From an uncultured Bacteroidales bacterium (GTDB taxonomy: Bacteria > Bacteroidota > Bacteroidia > Bacteroidales > UBA932): a stretch of 32,549 bases of DNA. This document shows, piece after piece, positions 32,458 through 32,549 of this stretch (position 1 is the stretch's first letter; every line of letters begins with the position of its first letter). A model generated the notes under the pieces. The model did not search any database. It was not told the origin of the DNA and worked only from the letters and a program-made list of their open reading frames with translations. Both the position numbers and the translations under genes were made by a program. The stretch covers positions 1-32,549 of the forward strand of contig CALUST010000041.1 in the NCBI GenBank assembly GCA_944323505.1, in the 5' to 3' direction.

Positions 32458-32549
32458 ATGCCTGGATTAATTGGAAAGAAAATCGGAATGACTTCCGTTT
32501 TCGGTGCCGATGGAAAAAATATTCCATGCACCGTCATTGAGGCTGGTCC
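32458..32549 (+). CDS. rplC: 50S ribosomal protein L3, N-terminal part (3' end outside window)
   Basis: The open frame from ATG 32458 reads [19 protein letters not shown] and then [10 protein letters not shown]. This is the conserved L3 start ([13 protein letters not shown]), a 23S rRNA-binding protein near the peptidyl transferase centre. Only 30 residues are in the window. It has its own promoter and lies on the same strand as rpsJ, its usual upstream neighbour, but 29.7 kb away. Confidence 0.93.
   Translation, partial: MPGLIGKKIGMTSVFGADGKNIPCTVIEAG

Overview
The window looks like a chromosomal segment of a member of the Bacteroidota, most likely a Bacteroidales gut-type bacterium. The reasons are many promoters of the Bacteroidetes form (TTG, 19-21 bases, TAnnTTTG), few strong Shine-Dalgarno sites, moderately GC-rich genes with AT-rich gaps, secreted GH29 fucosidase and S-type sulfatase genes, and Bacteroidales-type families (PepSY-like lipoprotein, SDR mannonate oxidoreductase beside UxuA, MutS2 beside CdaA). 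I see no phage, insertion sequence, CRISPR array, rRNA or integrase.

Left edge (1-3130): the end of rpsG, then fusA and rpsJ, a strong hairpin-plus-T terminator that overlaps a promoter, a structured leader, and a tRNA-Met(CAT) gene with its own terminator. The next gene of the usual ribosomal string, rplC, appears only at 32458 on the same strand. The str/S10 ribosomal cluster is therefore split between rpsJ and rplC by about 29.7 kb of unrelated genes.

3251-9438: a frameshifted and C-terminally truncated acyltransferase pseudogene; a two-gene glycan-degrading unit (secreted alpha-L-fucosidase and sulfatase); a glutamine synthetase family gene on the minus strand; and a small PepSY-like lipoprotein.

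9500-15451: a methionine/threonine precursor operon, metX, aspartokinase-homoserine dehydrogenase fusion, O-acetylhomoserine sulfhydrylase and asd. Together these run from aspartyl phosphate to homocysteine. The metX leader contains a nested hairpin reaching almost to its start codon.

15462-22916: carbon starvation permease (minus), Xaa-Pro aminopeptidase, DUF456 membrane protein, tRNA-Leu(TAA), a short protein resembling half of a glycosyltransferase, ComF, FabG, and a short-form adenosylhomocysteinase driven from a promoter back to back with that of fabG.

22973-26371: a LacI-family regulator divergent from an SDR mannonate oxidoreductase and UxuA, a hexuronate-catabolism unit with clear divergent promoters and candidate operators, closed by a long bidirectional terminator hairpin.

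26396-32233: a tightly packed minus-strand operon reading cdaA (c-di-AMP synthase), mutS2, a DUF4878-like membrane protein, yraN, a mannose-1-phosphate guanylyltransferase and a YqeY protein. Its promoter is divergent from the promoter that serves rplC. I did not find a clearly undescribed multi-gene system. The most distinctive features are the split ribosomal cluster, the structured leaders before tRNA-Met and metX, and the decayed or orphan genes.
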